From Bacteroides thetaiotaomicron VPI-5482 (GTDB lineage: Bacteria > Bacteroidota > Bacteroidia > Bacteroidales > Bacteroidaceae), in NCBI RefSeq assembly GCF_000011065.1, contig NC_004663.1, positions 186,001 through 250,000 of the forward strand: DNA of 64,000 nt, read 5' to 3'. Below the pieces are notes generated by a model. It saw only the letters and a program-made list of their open reading frames with translations. It was not told the origin of the DNA and searched no databases. The first letter of the stretch is position 1. Each line of letters starts with the position of its first letter. Made by a program: the position numbers and the translations under genes. Shown here in pieces: positions 55,657 to 63,576 of the stretch.

Positions 55657-56916
55657 ATGATATTTGAACGTAAGAAATATTTGGATGAACTTATTGCAGG
55701 ACGTGGAAATGGTCTTGTGAAGATTATAACAGGTGTCAGACGATGTGGAAAGTCTTTCCTGCTGTTTGACATCTGGCATAACTGGCTGTTGGAACATGGG
55801 GTGACTGATAATCACATCATTGAGATACAACTTGATGATTTCCGAAACAGACGGTTGAGGAAGCCTGATACCTTGCTCGACTATATAGATTCAAAGGTTA
55901 TGGATGATGGCAAACCTTATTATATAGTCTTGGACGAGGTACAGTTGGTAGAAGAATTTGTGGAGGTTATTCTTAGCTTGACACACATGAGGAATGTAGA
56001 TGTGTATGTGTCGGGCTCAAACTCTCGTTTCCTGTCAAGTGATGTTGTAACTGAGTTCCGAGGTAGAGGTGACGAGATACGCATCTGGCCTCTCACCTTT
56101 GACGAATACTTTAGTGGTATTGGTGGAGATATACGCAAAGCTTGGTTGGATTACTATACTTTTGGAGGACTGCCACAGGTAGCTTTGCTTGAAACGGAAG
56201 AAAAGAAAACAGACTATTTGCGTGGTCTGTATGAAACTACCTATCTGCGTGACGTAATTGAGCGTAATCATCTGCGTAATCCTGAAGGAATGAAGGAATT
56301 GGTGCGTGTAATAGCCTCGGGCATTGGTTCGTCAACCAATCCAACGAGAATAGCCAATACCTTTCAATCTGCACAAGGAGTAACCATAAAAAGAGACACT
56401 ATAAAACAATACATTGACTATCTGAAAGACTCTTTCTTGATAGAAGAAGCCTTACGCTATGATGTGAAAGGTAGAAAATATATTGGTACCGAGACGAAAT
56501 ACTACTTCGCAGACATCGGTATTCGTGCAGCCATTCTAAACTACCGCCAACAAGAGGAAACGCACATTATGGAAAACATTATCTATAATGAGCTTCGCAG
56601 TCGTGGATATAATGTGGACGTAGGATTGGTTGAACTTGGTGGCAAGGATGAGAACGGTAAGTTTGTCAGAAAACAGTTGGAGGTAGACTTTGTGGTGAAC
56701 CGCCCTCCATACAGAATGTATATCCAGTCGGCTTTTCACATGCCTACGCCAGAAAAGGAACAGCAAGAGCGACGTCCTTTATTGTCAATCAATGACCACT
56801 TTCGTAAGATTGTCATTGTTGGTGATGATATTCATCGCAAGGAGGACGAATACGGTGTGTTGACTGTCGGACTTTTGGATTTCTTGACAGACAAGAACTT
56901 GTTGGAGCAAGGATAA
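55657..56916 (+). CDS. AAA_14/DUF4143 ATP-binding protein
   Basis: A 419-residue cytoplasmic ATPase. Walker A GVRRCGKS near residue 27, Walker B YIVLDEVQ near 90, and the sensor segment VYVSGSNSRFLS near 113 belong to AAA_14. The C-terminal DUF4143 part (about 200-370) ends in a nuclease-like strand pattern (KQLEVDFVV). Many copies occur in Bacteroidetes accessory DNA; the role is unknown, although nucleic-acid or defence links have been proposed for the family. It lies 18 bases before the sensor kinase gene, so co-transcription is possible. Confidence 0.85.
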   Translation: MIFERKKYLDELIAGRGNGLVKIITGVRRCGKSFLLFDIWHNWLLEHGVTDNHIIEIQLDDFRNRRLRKPDTLLDYIDSKVMDDGKPYYIVLDEVQLVEEFVEVILSLTHMRNVDVYVSGSNSRFLSSDVVTEFRGRGDEIRIWPLTFDEYFSGIGGDIRKAWLDYYTFGGLPQVALLETEEKKTDYLRGLYETTYLRDVIERNHLRNPEGMKELVRVIASGIGSSTNPTRIANTFQSAQGVTIKRDTIKQYIDYLKDSFLIEEALRYDVKGRKYIGTETKYYFADIGIRAAILNYRQQEETHIMENIIYNELRSRGYNVDVGLVELGGKDENGKFVRKQLEVDFVVNRPPYRMYIQSAFHMPTPEKEQQERRPLLSINDHFRKIVIVGDDIHRKEDEYGVLTVGLLDFLTDKNLLEQG

Positions 56917-56934
56917 TCATTTTATTATATAATT

Positions 56935-57960
56935 ATGCATAAATCCAAGAACTCTTTCCTTGAGTGGCTTGTCTACTCGCTTATCTTCTTCTTCCTGTAT
57001 GATATCATTTGGTTATTGGTAGACCTGCCCGACTTCCTACAGTCGGTAAACGGACTGTATCCTGAGTTGCTTATCGACTTTGCACTCTGCGGTTTGTTCT
57101 CGCTTTCGAGTTTGTGTCTCAACCGATGGCTGTTCAGACAGCGGCGCTTTTGGCGCGAGGGACATGGCCACCGTGTGTTCGTGCAGAACGGACTGGTGGT
57201 GTTGGGCTTCAACCTGCTTATTGCAGGTGGCTGCGAACTGCTGCTGAGCCTTGTAGCACCTAAGCTTATGATGCAGGATATATGGGGAACGTCTTTTCTA
57301 TTCGGACTGATAGCGAGTCTTGTAGCACTCATCCACCTTTCGATGCACTTCTCCGACATGATTGTTCTGAAAGGAAAGGAGAATCTCGCCTTACAGAAAC
57401 GATACCTTATGATGCAGTTGGACCCACATTTTGTGTTTAACAGTCTTAGTTCACTTGCTGGAATGATAGGGGAGGACCCGAAGATGGCTGAGGACTATGT
57501 CGTGAAACTCTCACATATCTACCGCTACATACTTCAGCATATCGACAAGGAGTATATAACCCTTGCCGACGGCACCGACTTCATCAAGTCGTACCTCGGC
57601 CTGCTCAACATGCGCTACGACAACGCCATCGTCTTGCACGCCGACGATTTGCACGGCGACCGCGACGAATGTATCCTCTCGCTGAGTCTGCAGCTTATCA
57701 TCGAGAATGCCGTGAAGCATAACTGCCCGCAGAGCGGCATCGAGCTTCATGTGTCTCTTGGTCGCCAGGGCGACATGCTCGTCATAAAGAACAATCGCAT
57801 ATACGCTAACCACAATAACGACCAAAGTGTAGAGTCTTACGGCATAGGCATTAGCAACTTGAAGCAACGCTATCGACTGGAGGGCGAAGCTGAACCGGAG
57901 TTCATAGCCCATAAAGATTCATTTGAAGTGCGACTGCCAATCATAAAACGAAAACAATAG
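56935..57960 (+). CDS. LytS/YehU-type sensor histidine kinase
   Basis: A 341-residue kinase with four predicted membrane helices (about 8-28, 43-61, 82-107, 118-140) and a His_kinase domain. The phospho-acceptor is His165 in QLDPHFVFNSLSSLAG. The ATP N-box LIIENAVKHN lies near residue 257 and SYGIGISNLKQRY near 301 is the G-box region. No large periplasmic domain, so the signal is probably sensed in the membrane. GC content in the second half is clearly higher than in surrounding genes. The regulator follows after 7 bases. Confidence 0.92.
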   Translation: MHKSKNSFLEWLVYSLIFFFLYDIIWLLVDLPDFLQSVNGLYPELLIDFALCGLFSLSSLCLNRWLFRQRRFWREGHGHRVFVQNGLVVLGFNLLIAGGCELLLSLVAPKLMMQDIWGTSFLFGLIASLVALIHLSMHFSDMIVLKGKENLALQKRYLMMQLDPHFVFNSLSSLAGMIGEDPKMAEDYVVKLSHIYRYILQHIDKEYITLADGTDFIKSYLGLLNMRYDNAIVLHADDLHGDRDECILSLSLQLIIENAVKHNCPQSGIELHVSLGRQGDMLVIKNNRIYANHNNDQSVESYGIGISNLKQRYRLEGEAEPEFIAHKDSFEVRLPIIKRKQ

Positions 57961-57967
57961 AAGAACG

Positions 57968-58723
57968 ATGAAAAAGGTTTTGATTATAGAAGACGACCAT
58001 TTCAGCGCAAGACGTCTGAAAAGGCTCATTATGGATATTGACGACACGATAGACGTGCATGGACCGCTGAAAAGTATGTCGGAGGTGACAGAGGAGCTTG
58101 CCGCCAACAACGACTATGACCTTATCTTTTCCGACATCCGACTTGCCGACGGTGACGTGTTTGAAGCGTTCCGCAAGGTGATGCCACAGTCGTTCGTGAT
58201 CTTCACCACGGCTTACGACGAATATGCAATGGAGGCGATAAAGAACAACGGACTCGACTATCTGATGAAGCCGATTGACGCTGACGAGCTGCGTGCCGCA
58301 ATCGGCAAGCTGCGGCTTAACCGCAATGCACAACAGTCTGCCGTAGAGAGTCCTCTGCATGGCGTGCTTAACGACACACGCCAATACCGCGAGCGCTTCC
58401 TAATCACGAAAGGCGACGAGCTTTGCATGCTCTGCGCTGACGACATAAGCTACATCAATATGCATGACAACCGCATCACGGCGTTTGCCGTCGACGGCAC
58501 ATCCTATCCGCTGGCCATGAGCATGAACGACCTGGAGCAGGCTTTAGACCCTTCCCGTTTCTTCCGTCTCAATCGACAGTATATCGCCAACATTAATGGC
58601 ATCAGGAAAATCAGTTTTTACTTCGGTTCTAAACTGATGGTGAAGCTTAAAGGCTGCGAGGATGACAATATTGTTATAAGCAAGGAGAAAGCGACATTGT
58701 TTAAAAAATGGTTGGAGAAATAA
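57968..58723 (+). CDS. LytTR-family response regulator
   Basis: A 251-residue regulator. Receiver domain (about 1-120) with the acidic pair in IIEDDHFS, phospho-acceptor Asp56 (FSDIRLADGDVF), the Thr in FTTAYDEYA and the Lys in YLMKPIDADE. A LytTR DNA-binding domain (about 145-250) has ISYINMHDNRITAF, LEQALDPSRFFRLNRQYIANINGI and the final strand. LytTR proteins bind pairs of direct repeats about two helical turns apart; such a pair lies at 61210-61242 before the opposite-strand operon. Confidence 0.92.
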   Translation: MKKVLIIEDDHFSARRLKRLIMDIDDTIDVHGPLKSMSEVTEELAANNDYDLIFSDIRLADGDVFEAFRKVMPQSFVIFTTAYDEYAMEAIKNNGLDYLMKPIDADELRAAIGKLRLNRNAQQSAVESPLHGVLNDTRQYRERFLITKGDELCMLCADDISYINMHDNRITAFAVDGTSYPLAMSMNDLEQALDPSRFFRLNRQYIANINGIRKISFYFGSKLMVKLKGCEDDNIVISKEKATLFKKWLEK

Positions 58724-58774
58724 CAAGATGGTGTGCATTCTATGTTTCTTGCGTAGAATGCACACCCTCTTGTT
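58722..58774 (+). terminator. Terminator after the two-component system
   Basis: GGTGTGCATTCTA (58730-58742) pairs perfectly with TAGAATGCACACC (58754-58766); AACAAGA and TCTTGTT extend the stem past one mismatch. The left arm overlaps the stop codon of the regulator. The region lies between convergent genes. Confidence 0.85.
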
Positions 58775-58851
58775 ATATAATGTCGTTAAAACGTTACATC
58801 GACGCCAGAAGAGATTGAATGGCGGATGCTGTTATAGTATATATTGCAAGA

Positions 58852-59256
58852 TTATTGTTTTGCTGCATCTTGTACGAACTTGAATTCGTCGAAGGCATTT
58901 CCTGCTTCCACGCAAACCGTGAAGGAACGTGATGCGTTCGTTTCGTTGCGATTGATAATAACCTTTAGTTCGTTGTCCTCTATCTTGACGAGATACCAGC
59001 CTCCGTCAAACTCTTTGTATGAAGTGTTTTCCTTGAATTTTCCTTCTTCCTTCACGCTACTAATCCAAAAACTTTTGTAGTTTTTGCAGGCAAACAGGCT
59101 GCTTCCTCCTTCGGCTTCCACTTTCAGTTCGCCGTTCTTCAAGCCCGACGGAACCTTGCTCCACTTCATAGGGTCGGCAAGTCCATCAGGGTCGGACAAT
59201 TCGCAGCTTGTAAGGGACATTACGCCTACCATCAAGCATAACAATAGTTTCTTCAT
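58852..59256 (-). CDS. Small BACON-like lipoprotein
   Basis: A 134-residue lipoprotein (SLTSC lipobox, Cys about residue 18). The mature part has the BACON pattern: VEAEGGSSLFACKNYKSFWISS, a charged loop, then LKVIINRNETNASRSFTVCVEAGN and a closing FKFVQ strand. Such domains usually bind glycans or proteins at the surface. It is the last of four genes on the minus strand (61109 down to 58852), 41 bases after the beta-barrel gene. Confidence 0.75.
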   Translation of the reverse strand: MKKLLLCLMVGVMSLTSCELSDPDGLADPMKWSKVPSGLKNGELKVEAEGGSSLFACKNYKSFWISSVKEEGKFKENTSYKEFDGGWYLVKIEDNELKVIINRNETNASRSFTVCVEAGNAFDEFKFVQDAAKQ

Positions 59257-59297
59257 ACGCTTATTTGTTTAAATTGTTTGAAAATGTTCTGGTCTGC

Positions 59298-59876
59298 TTA
59301 GAACGACCAACCGAAGCCTATGTACGGAAAGAAAGCAGCCTTGTTGAGTCCGTACTTGTCGCCAAAGTTGAACGACGGCGAAACGCCTACACGAAACATG
59401 AAGCCGTTGGGGCGCTGATAGCGGTAGCCGATGTCGCCGAAGAAGAAATAACCGAATTGAGTTTTTGATGAAGTGTAAAATTCAGTTTTAGGAGAAGTTT
59501 CGTCTGTATTCTCCCCACCTGGATACCATCCTGTATCTTTTACGTATCCAATTGTTTCCTTTACCTGATATACACCAAGACTCGCACCGAAACCCAGCTC
59601 CAACTTGCTATTCTTCTTTCCGAGCAGATAATTTAGCTCCAACGGAACACCAACGCCATTGATTTTCTGGTCGGGCCAACCAGAATTGTCTCCATAGCCA
59701 TAGCCAATGCCCACACGGTAGCCTAAACCTGAGTTTACATCGAATCTGCTGTCGTAGTTGATGCCCACAATAGTTTGGGCACCAAGTAATTCTACAGACA
59801 GACTGCGTGTCTTCTGTTGTGCCATTACTGCCGAAAAACAGCATAATGCAAATAGTGATAATACAATCTTTCTCAT
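59298..59876 (-). CDS. Small outer-membrane beta-barrel protein
   Basis: A 192-residue protein with a signal peptide (about 1-20, ending VMAQ) and alternating strands with aromatic girdles, ending FPYIGFGWSF, a typical barrel C-terminus. The start at 59876 (MRKIVLSLFALCCFS) gives a normal signal peptide; an in-frame ATG 78 bases upstream overlaps the neighbouring gene and would bury it. The signal resembles that of the barrel at 60480-61109. Confidence 0.78.
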   Translation of the reverse strand: MRKIVLSLFALCCFSAVMAQQKTRSLSVELLGAQTIVGINYDSRFDVNSGLGYRVGIGYGYGDNSGWPDQKINGVGVPLELNYLLGKKNSKLELGFGASLGVYQVKETIGYVKDTGWYPGGENTDETSPKTEFYTSSKTQFGYFFFGDIGYRYQRPNGFMFRVGVSPSFNFGDKYGLNKAAFFPYIGFGWSF

Positions 59877-59913
59877 TATATATTTTATCATATGTTTATT
59901 GTCGGTGGATATT

Positions 59914-60459
59914 CTATCCTTTAGTTTGCTCATAACTACATACATATTTCCCATTATTAAAATAGTGGTATGAGTTTATTTTTCTATTCTCGTCATCACA
60001 TTGTGTCAGACTCTTGTAGAACAGCTCGCCATATTTTTGATAATTGTCTGTATTATATATACTGTTGTCTATTACAAAAATAGGAAAAGTGTAGCTTGAA
60101 GGTATTGGAAAAATACCATCATATACGGATGAAATTACAACAAGGTTGATATGGTGCTTTTCGCAATAGCGTTTAATTTCTATTGGGGATATTCCATTTA
60201 CACCAGAACAAAAAGGTAAATACTCATAAACTAGAACTCTTTGATGTTTCTTAATATAGTCGCTTACCTGCTTTACAGAGACTTTATAAAGATTGCCATC
60301 ATTCGTAATTGAGTCAAGTGGAACTTCGCATTTCTTTACATGCAGTTTTTCTGATTCTGATAAATCCGAATAGCCAGAGCCATTCACCTCGATACATGAG
60401 GTTAAAATGACTCCGGCTGTCAGGAGTTGAACCGAATGGATAATTCTATTCAATTCCAT
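59914..60459 (-). CDS. Hypothetical lipoprotein, possible thioredoxin-like fold
   Basis: A 181-residue lipoprotein (ILTSC lipobox, Cys about residue 22). Around residues 72-145 the order of strands and helices (VLVYEYLPFCSG, IKRYCEKHHINLVVISS, SSYTFPIFVIDNS) resembles a thioredoxin fold, including a possible cis-Pro, but no CxxC pair is present. I do not recognise the family. It is AT-richer than its neighbours. It lies 20 bases after the first barrel gene and is co-directional with the operon. Confidence 0.65.
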   Translation of the reverse strand: MELNRIIHSVQLLTAGVILTSCIEVNGSGYSDLSESEKLHVKKCEVPLDSITNDGNLYKVSVKQVSDYIKKHQRVLVYEYLPFCSGVNGISPIEIKRYCEKHHINLVVISSVYDGIFPIPSSYTFPIFVIDNSIYNTDNYQKYGELFYKSLTQCDDENRKINSYHYFNNGKYVCSYEQTKG

Positions 60460-60479
60460 TGTATTTGTGTATGGGGTTG

Positions 60480-61109
60480 TTAGAACATATATGAGAATCC
60501 CAACTGTAGGTCTTGGGCTTTAGTATTGAGTCCACCTTTAAAGATATTGGTAAATCCTCTACTATAAGAAAGGCTAAGCTGGTAGTGCTTGGCGATTTCA
60601 ACGCCAACCTTGGCATCGAAGCCGAAGTTTACACGATTGAAGAGTTTGTCTCCGTAAACATTTGAGGACATTTTCTCCTCTTTGCTATGTCCTTTAGCAT
60701 CAGTCGTTGTGACTTTGTCCGTACCTGTCAAGCCAAAATCTGCATAAGGGCCAACAGCAGCGAGGAGATTCAAGTTGTCTGAAAGGCGGAATTTGTAGCC
60801 TACATTGACTGGAACGAGAAGAGAGTAGGTTGAGTACTTCCAGCACTGAGTCAACTTTGTTTCGTTATTGAAATAGTTTTCGCTCTGTCTGTTTCTGTTG
60901 TTGAACAAGACCGAAGCATCCATAAACCAACCGTTCTCTGGGTTGTTGAAGTTCATTTCTGCTTTTGCACCTACAGCAAAACCGATCTTTGTTTTTGTCT
61001 CATCAGAAATGTTCAGATTTCCTCCTACAGTTGGACCGAAGCGGAATGTTTGTGCATTTGCGGCTGAAAAACAACCTAATGCAAGCAATGATAATAAAAT
61101 CTTTTTCAT
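60480..61109 (-). CDS. Porin-like outer-membrane beta-barrel protein
   Basis: A 209-residue protein with a signal peptide (about 1-19, ending ANAQ). The barrel pattern is clear: FRFGPTVGGNLNISD, IGFAVGAKAEMNF, NVGYKFRLSDNLNLLAAVGPYADFGL, VNFGFDAKVGVEI and the final LQLGFSYMF. It matches the PorT/OmpX-like group of Bacteroidetes. First gene of the operon controlled by the promoter at 61167-61197. Confidence 0.82.
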   Translation of the reverse strand: MKKILLSLLALGCFSAANAQTFRFGPTVGGNLNISDETKTKIGFAVGAKAEMNFNNPENGWFMDASVLFNNRNRQSENYFNNETKLTQCWKYSTYSLLVPVNVGYKFRLSDNLNLLAAVGPYADFGLTGTDKVTTTDAKGHSKEEKMSSNVYGDKLFNRVNFGFDAKVGVEIAKHYQLSLSYSRGFTNIFKGGLNTKAQDLQLGFSYMF

Positions 61110-61166
61110 ATGTTGTTATGATTAAATTATGCTCAAGGACAAGTTGCCTAAGAACTTATTATTATG

Positions 61167-61197
61167 CAAAAGTACAATCGTTTGTTTTTATACACAA
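61167..61197 (-). promoter_or_regulatory. Promoter of the beta-barrel/lipoprotein operon
   Basis: On the minus strand TTG (61197-61195), 20 bases, TACTTTTG (61174-61167); the gene starts 57 bases further. The spacing is the consensus. Confidence 0.65.
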
Positions 61198-61209
61198 CGC
61201 CTCCTTATG

Positions 61210-61242
61210 CGAAACGGCAAAAATGTATTGCGAAGCGGCAAT
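61210..61242 (-). promoter_or_regulatory. Candidate LytTR binding site (12-bp direct repeat, 21-bp period)
   Basis: GCGAAACGGCAA (61210-61221) and GCGAAGCGGCAA (61231-61242) differ at one base and are exactly 21 bases apart. They lie just upstream of the -33 element of the minus-strand promoter (61195-61197). Two direct repeats two helical turns apart are the usual target of LytTR regulators, and one is encoded 2.5 kb away. Confidence 0.55.
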
Positions 61243-61353
61243 ATATTCTTTTGAAGCAATTATAGGTATTCCTCTTTTTATAATAATCCTCTCAACTCTT
61301 ACGGATAAGTAACAAAGATGATGAAGTCTATTTTGTCACTATTCTCTGTTCTT

Positions 61354-63387
61354 TTATCGCCCCAGCCCTTTTTCTTTCTTTTGTGGAACGCTTCCAAGCC
61401 CTACCTTTTGTGTTCCGTCCCAATTTGTAAGTTGGTCAGCACACCCATTGGAGCCACCGAGTGAAACGTATGTGTCTGCACTACATGACATGTGGTCAAC
61501 AAAAGCGAGAAAGTTGTCAATGGCATTGTCTGTGAATTGAACTTCATTCGTGGCGAATAGTTTTGTCCAACTGGTAATACATTCTTGCTTGAAGTCTGTA
61601 AAACCATGCCACGACATGCCAGATAAGAACCTTTTTGCTGCCGATTCTATACAGGCTTTAGAGTCCAATCCAATATTATGCTTTACAGCAGATGCCATAA
61701 TGCCATAGTATATGGAAGCCGATTCTTTCTCGTTGAAGTTGACTCTGTCTGTCTTGGCAAAGGATGATAAAGCTTCATGTCCCTCATGGATGAACTTGTC
61801 AAGCACTCCTATGTATCTATTTTGCCGAGCCATGCTTTCACGTTTGGCTTCGGCTTCTTGCCGAGCCTTTTCTTTTGTTTCTTTCTCCTTACGTGCTTCC
61901 ACTCGTCTCCATGCGTCTGTCATTTCAGGCTCTTGCCAAATGGCATTCCAACGAGCCTTCAAATCATTGTACATTTCCATAAGTGTAGTATTATAACTTT
62001 TGGCACTGGCGAGTTCTTCCTTCGCACAGACAAGTTGAGTAGTCACTCGCTCCACAGCCTTCTCGTCAAGTTGAGAGATACGTTGTTTGACTTTGTTGTT
62101 TTCAGTCTTTAGCGCATCATTCTCGGCACGAAGCGACTTGTTCTCCTCTATCTGCTTATTGAGATTCTGCATATAGTAAGTGTATGTCTTATTGACAGAC
62201 TTGCGTACATCTTCATTCTGCTTGTCACGTTCTGCATTAACGGCTGCTACAAGAGCCTTGATGGCAGCGTAGATATTAGACACACGCTCCTCACGCCACG
62301 CCTTTTGTCCGATAATAGTAGGAATCGGGATGGCAAGTTCTTTCTTTACGGCATTCATCGCTTCTTGAACTGGAGCCTTGATGTTGAGTAAAGGAATGGT
62401 CAGCTCCTTCTTGTCAATTGTGGCAAGCACTGCATACTTCTCCACTTTGTCAAGAGCGACTTTCGCCTGACGTTCCGCTTCAAGTACCACCTTGTTCTTA
62501 TGCTTGCGTCCCCGTTTCTCTTCCTCTGAAAGTTCATCATAGGAGAAGCCTCTTGCCAAGCCATACTTATGCCCTACCTTGTTGTAATAGTCAGTATGCA
62601 GTTGGGAAAGGTATTGTGATTTGTCCTTTGCTCGCTCTCCCCACACTTTGGCATAAGAGACCCTTTCAACAACACCCTTTGCCGCTTCCGATTTTGTGTA
62701 GTTGTCACGTTCTTCTTTTGGAAGTGCTCTCCATTCTTTGGTTGTAAGAACATTTTCTGGATTATCCTTGTGAATGTACTTGCTTCCGATGCGCCCACGT
62801 TTCCTTACTTGTTCAACAGGTACGGTCTGCACATGGGCATGGATGCTTGTCTCGTCACAATGCACATCAAAGCCGATGACATTCTCTTCTCCCCATTTCT
62901 CACATGCAAAGCGGTAGGTGTCCAATGCCCAGTCATAGATGCCTTTTTGCAATACAACCTTGCTGTGGTCAGCATTTGGATCTGATGTGTTGAGTTTCTG
63001 TTCACCAAAGGCAAGCCTGTTAAGCACATCATGGTCACCACTGAAAATGATGCCGACAGTGCAGTTCGGACTGTTCCTTGAAACTTGGTCGGGACGCTTG
63101 GCATCCATATACGGCTTGAAGCCAAGTTCATCGAGTCTGTGCTGCAAGCGTTCATGCAACGGCACTGACTGGTAACCAAGAGGCACTATCTTTTCGCCCT
63201 TGACTATCTCAAAGTTGAGTCTCTTGCGTGAGTAGTTATAATGGTTGTTCTTGTCTATGTCTGCGTTTTTTAGTTGGTAACGCTTCTCGTCCCAACCTCT
63301 GCGTTCCGCCTCGTTGCCCACTTGGGACGAGAACGATTTCTTGTCTGTGCCTACATGGATGGCGGCACGTGGCATGTTTCTTTCCAT
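61354..63387 (-). CDS. MobV-family relaxase
   Basis: Nicks oriT and pilots single-stranded DNA during mobilization. The 677-residue protein has an N-terminal relaxase domain (about 1-300) with the metal motif His176-Cys-Asp178-Glu179...His183-x-His185 (VHCDETSIHAHV), a long coiled coil (about 395-485), and a variable C-terminal part. The family (Pre/Mob, MOB-V) is the one used by Bacteroides mobilizable transposons and plasmids. ATG 63375 (MPRAAIHV) is an alternative start. The gene upstream is a toprim primase-like ORF. Confidence 0.93.
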   Translation of the reverse strand: MERNMPRAAIHVGTDKKSFSSQVGNEAERRGWDEKRYQLKNADIDKNNHYNYSRKRLNFEIVKGEKIVPLGYQSVPLHERLQHRLDELGFKPYMDAKRPDQVSRNSPNCTVGIIFSGDHDVLNRLAFGEQKLNTSDPNADHSKVVLQKGIYDWALDTYRFACEKWGEENVIGFDVHCDETSIHAHVQTVPVEQVRKRGRIGSKYIHKDNPENVLTTKEWRALPKEERDNYTKSEAAKGVVERVSYAKVWGERAKDKSQYLSQLHTDYYNKVGHKYGLARGFSYDELSEEEKRGRKHKNKVVLEAERQAKVALDKVEKYAVLATIDKKELTIPLLNIKAPVQEAMNAVKKELAIPIPTIIGQKAWREERVSNIYAAIKALVAAVNAERDKQNEDVRKSVNKTYTYYMQNLNKQIEENKSLRAENDALKTENNKVKQRISQLDEKAVERVTTQLVCAKEELASAKSYNTTLMEMYNDLKARWNAIWQEPEMTDAWRRVEARKEKETKEKARQEAEAKRESMARQNRYIGVLDKFIHEGHEALSSFAKTDRVNFNEKESASIYYGIMASAVKHNIGLDSKACIESAAKRFLSGMSWHGFTDFKQECITSWTKLFATNEVQFTDNAIDNFLAFVDHMSCSADTYVSLGGSNGCADQLTNWDGTQKVGLGSVPQKKEKGLGR

Positions 63388-63455
63388 AAGAATCTTGTTT
63401 GAGTTTGTAACGTAGTTCTAGTATAATTGGAGACAGGTCTCGGGCGGAGCCTGAG

Positions 63456-63553
63456 CATAATAGAAGGACTTTTTAAGTGAACATCGCAAGCATGTGAATC
63501 TAAAAGTCCCTATTATGTTTAGGACTTTTTTGAAAGTCCGTCACGCAAGCGTG
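63456..63553 (-). other. Candidate oriT region upstream of the relaxase
   Basis: CATAATAG and GGACTTTT (63456-63473, two extra bases between) pair with AAAAGTCC and CTATTATG (63502-63517), giving a 16-bp stem with a 2-base bulge and a 28-base loop. A third AGGACTTTTT copy lies at 63521-63530, and CACGC-AA-GCGTG (63542-63553) forms a second small palindrome. This region is between the primase-like gene and mob, where oriT of MobV elements usually lies. No nick sequence was confirmed. Confidence 0.45.
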
Positions 63554-63576
63554 CTCGCAGATCCTTACCAACTCTG

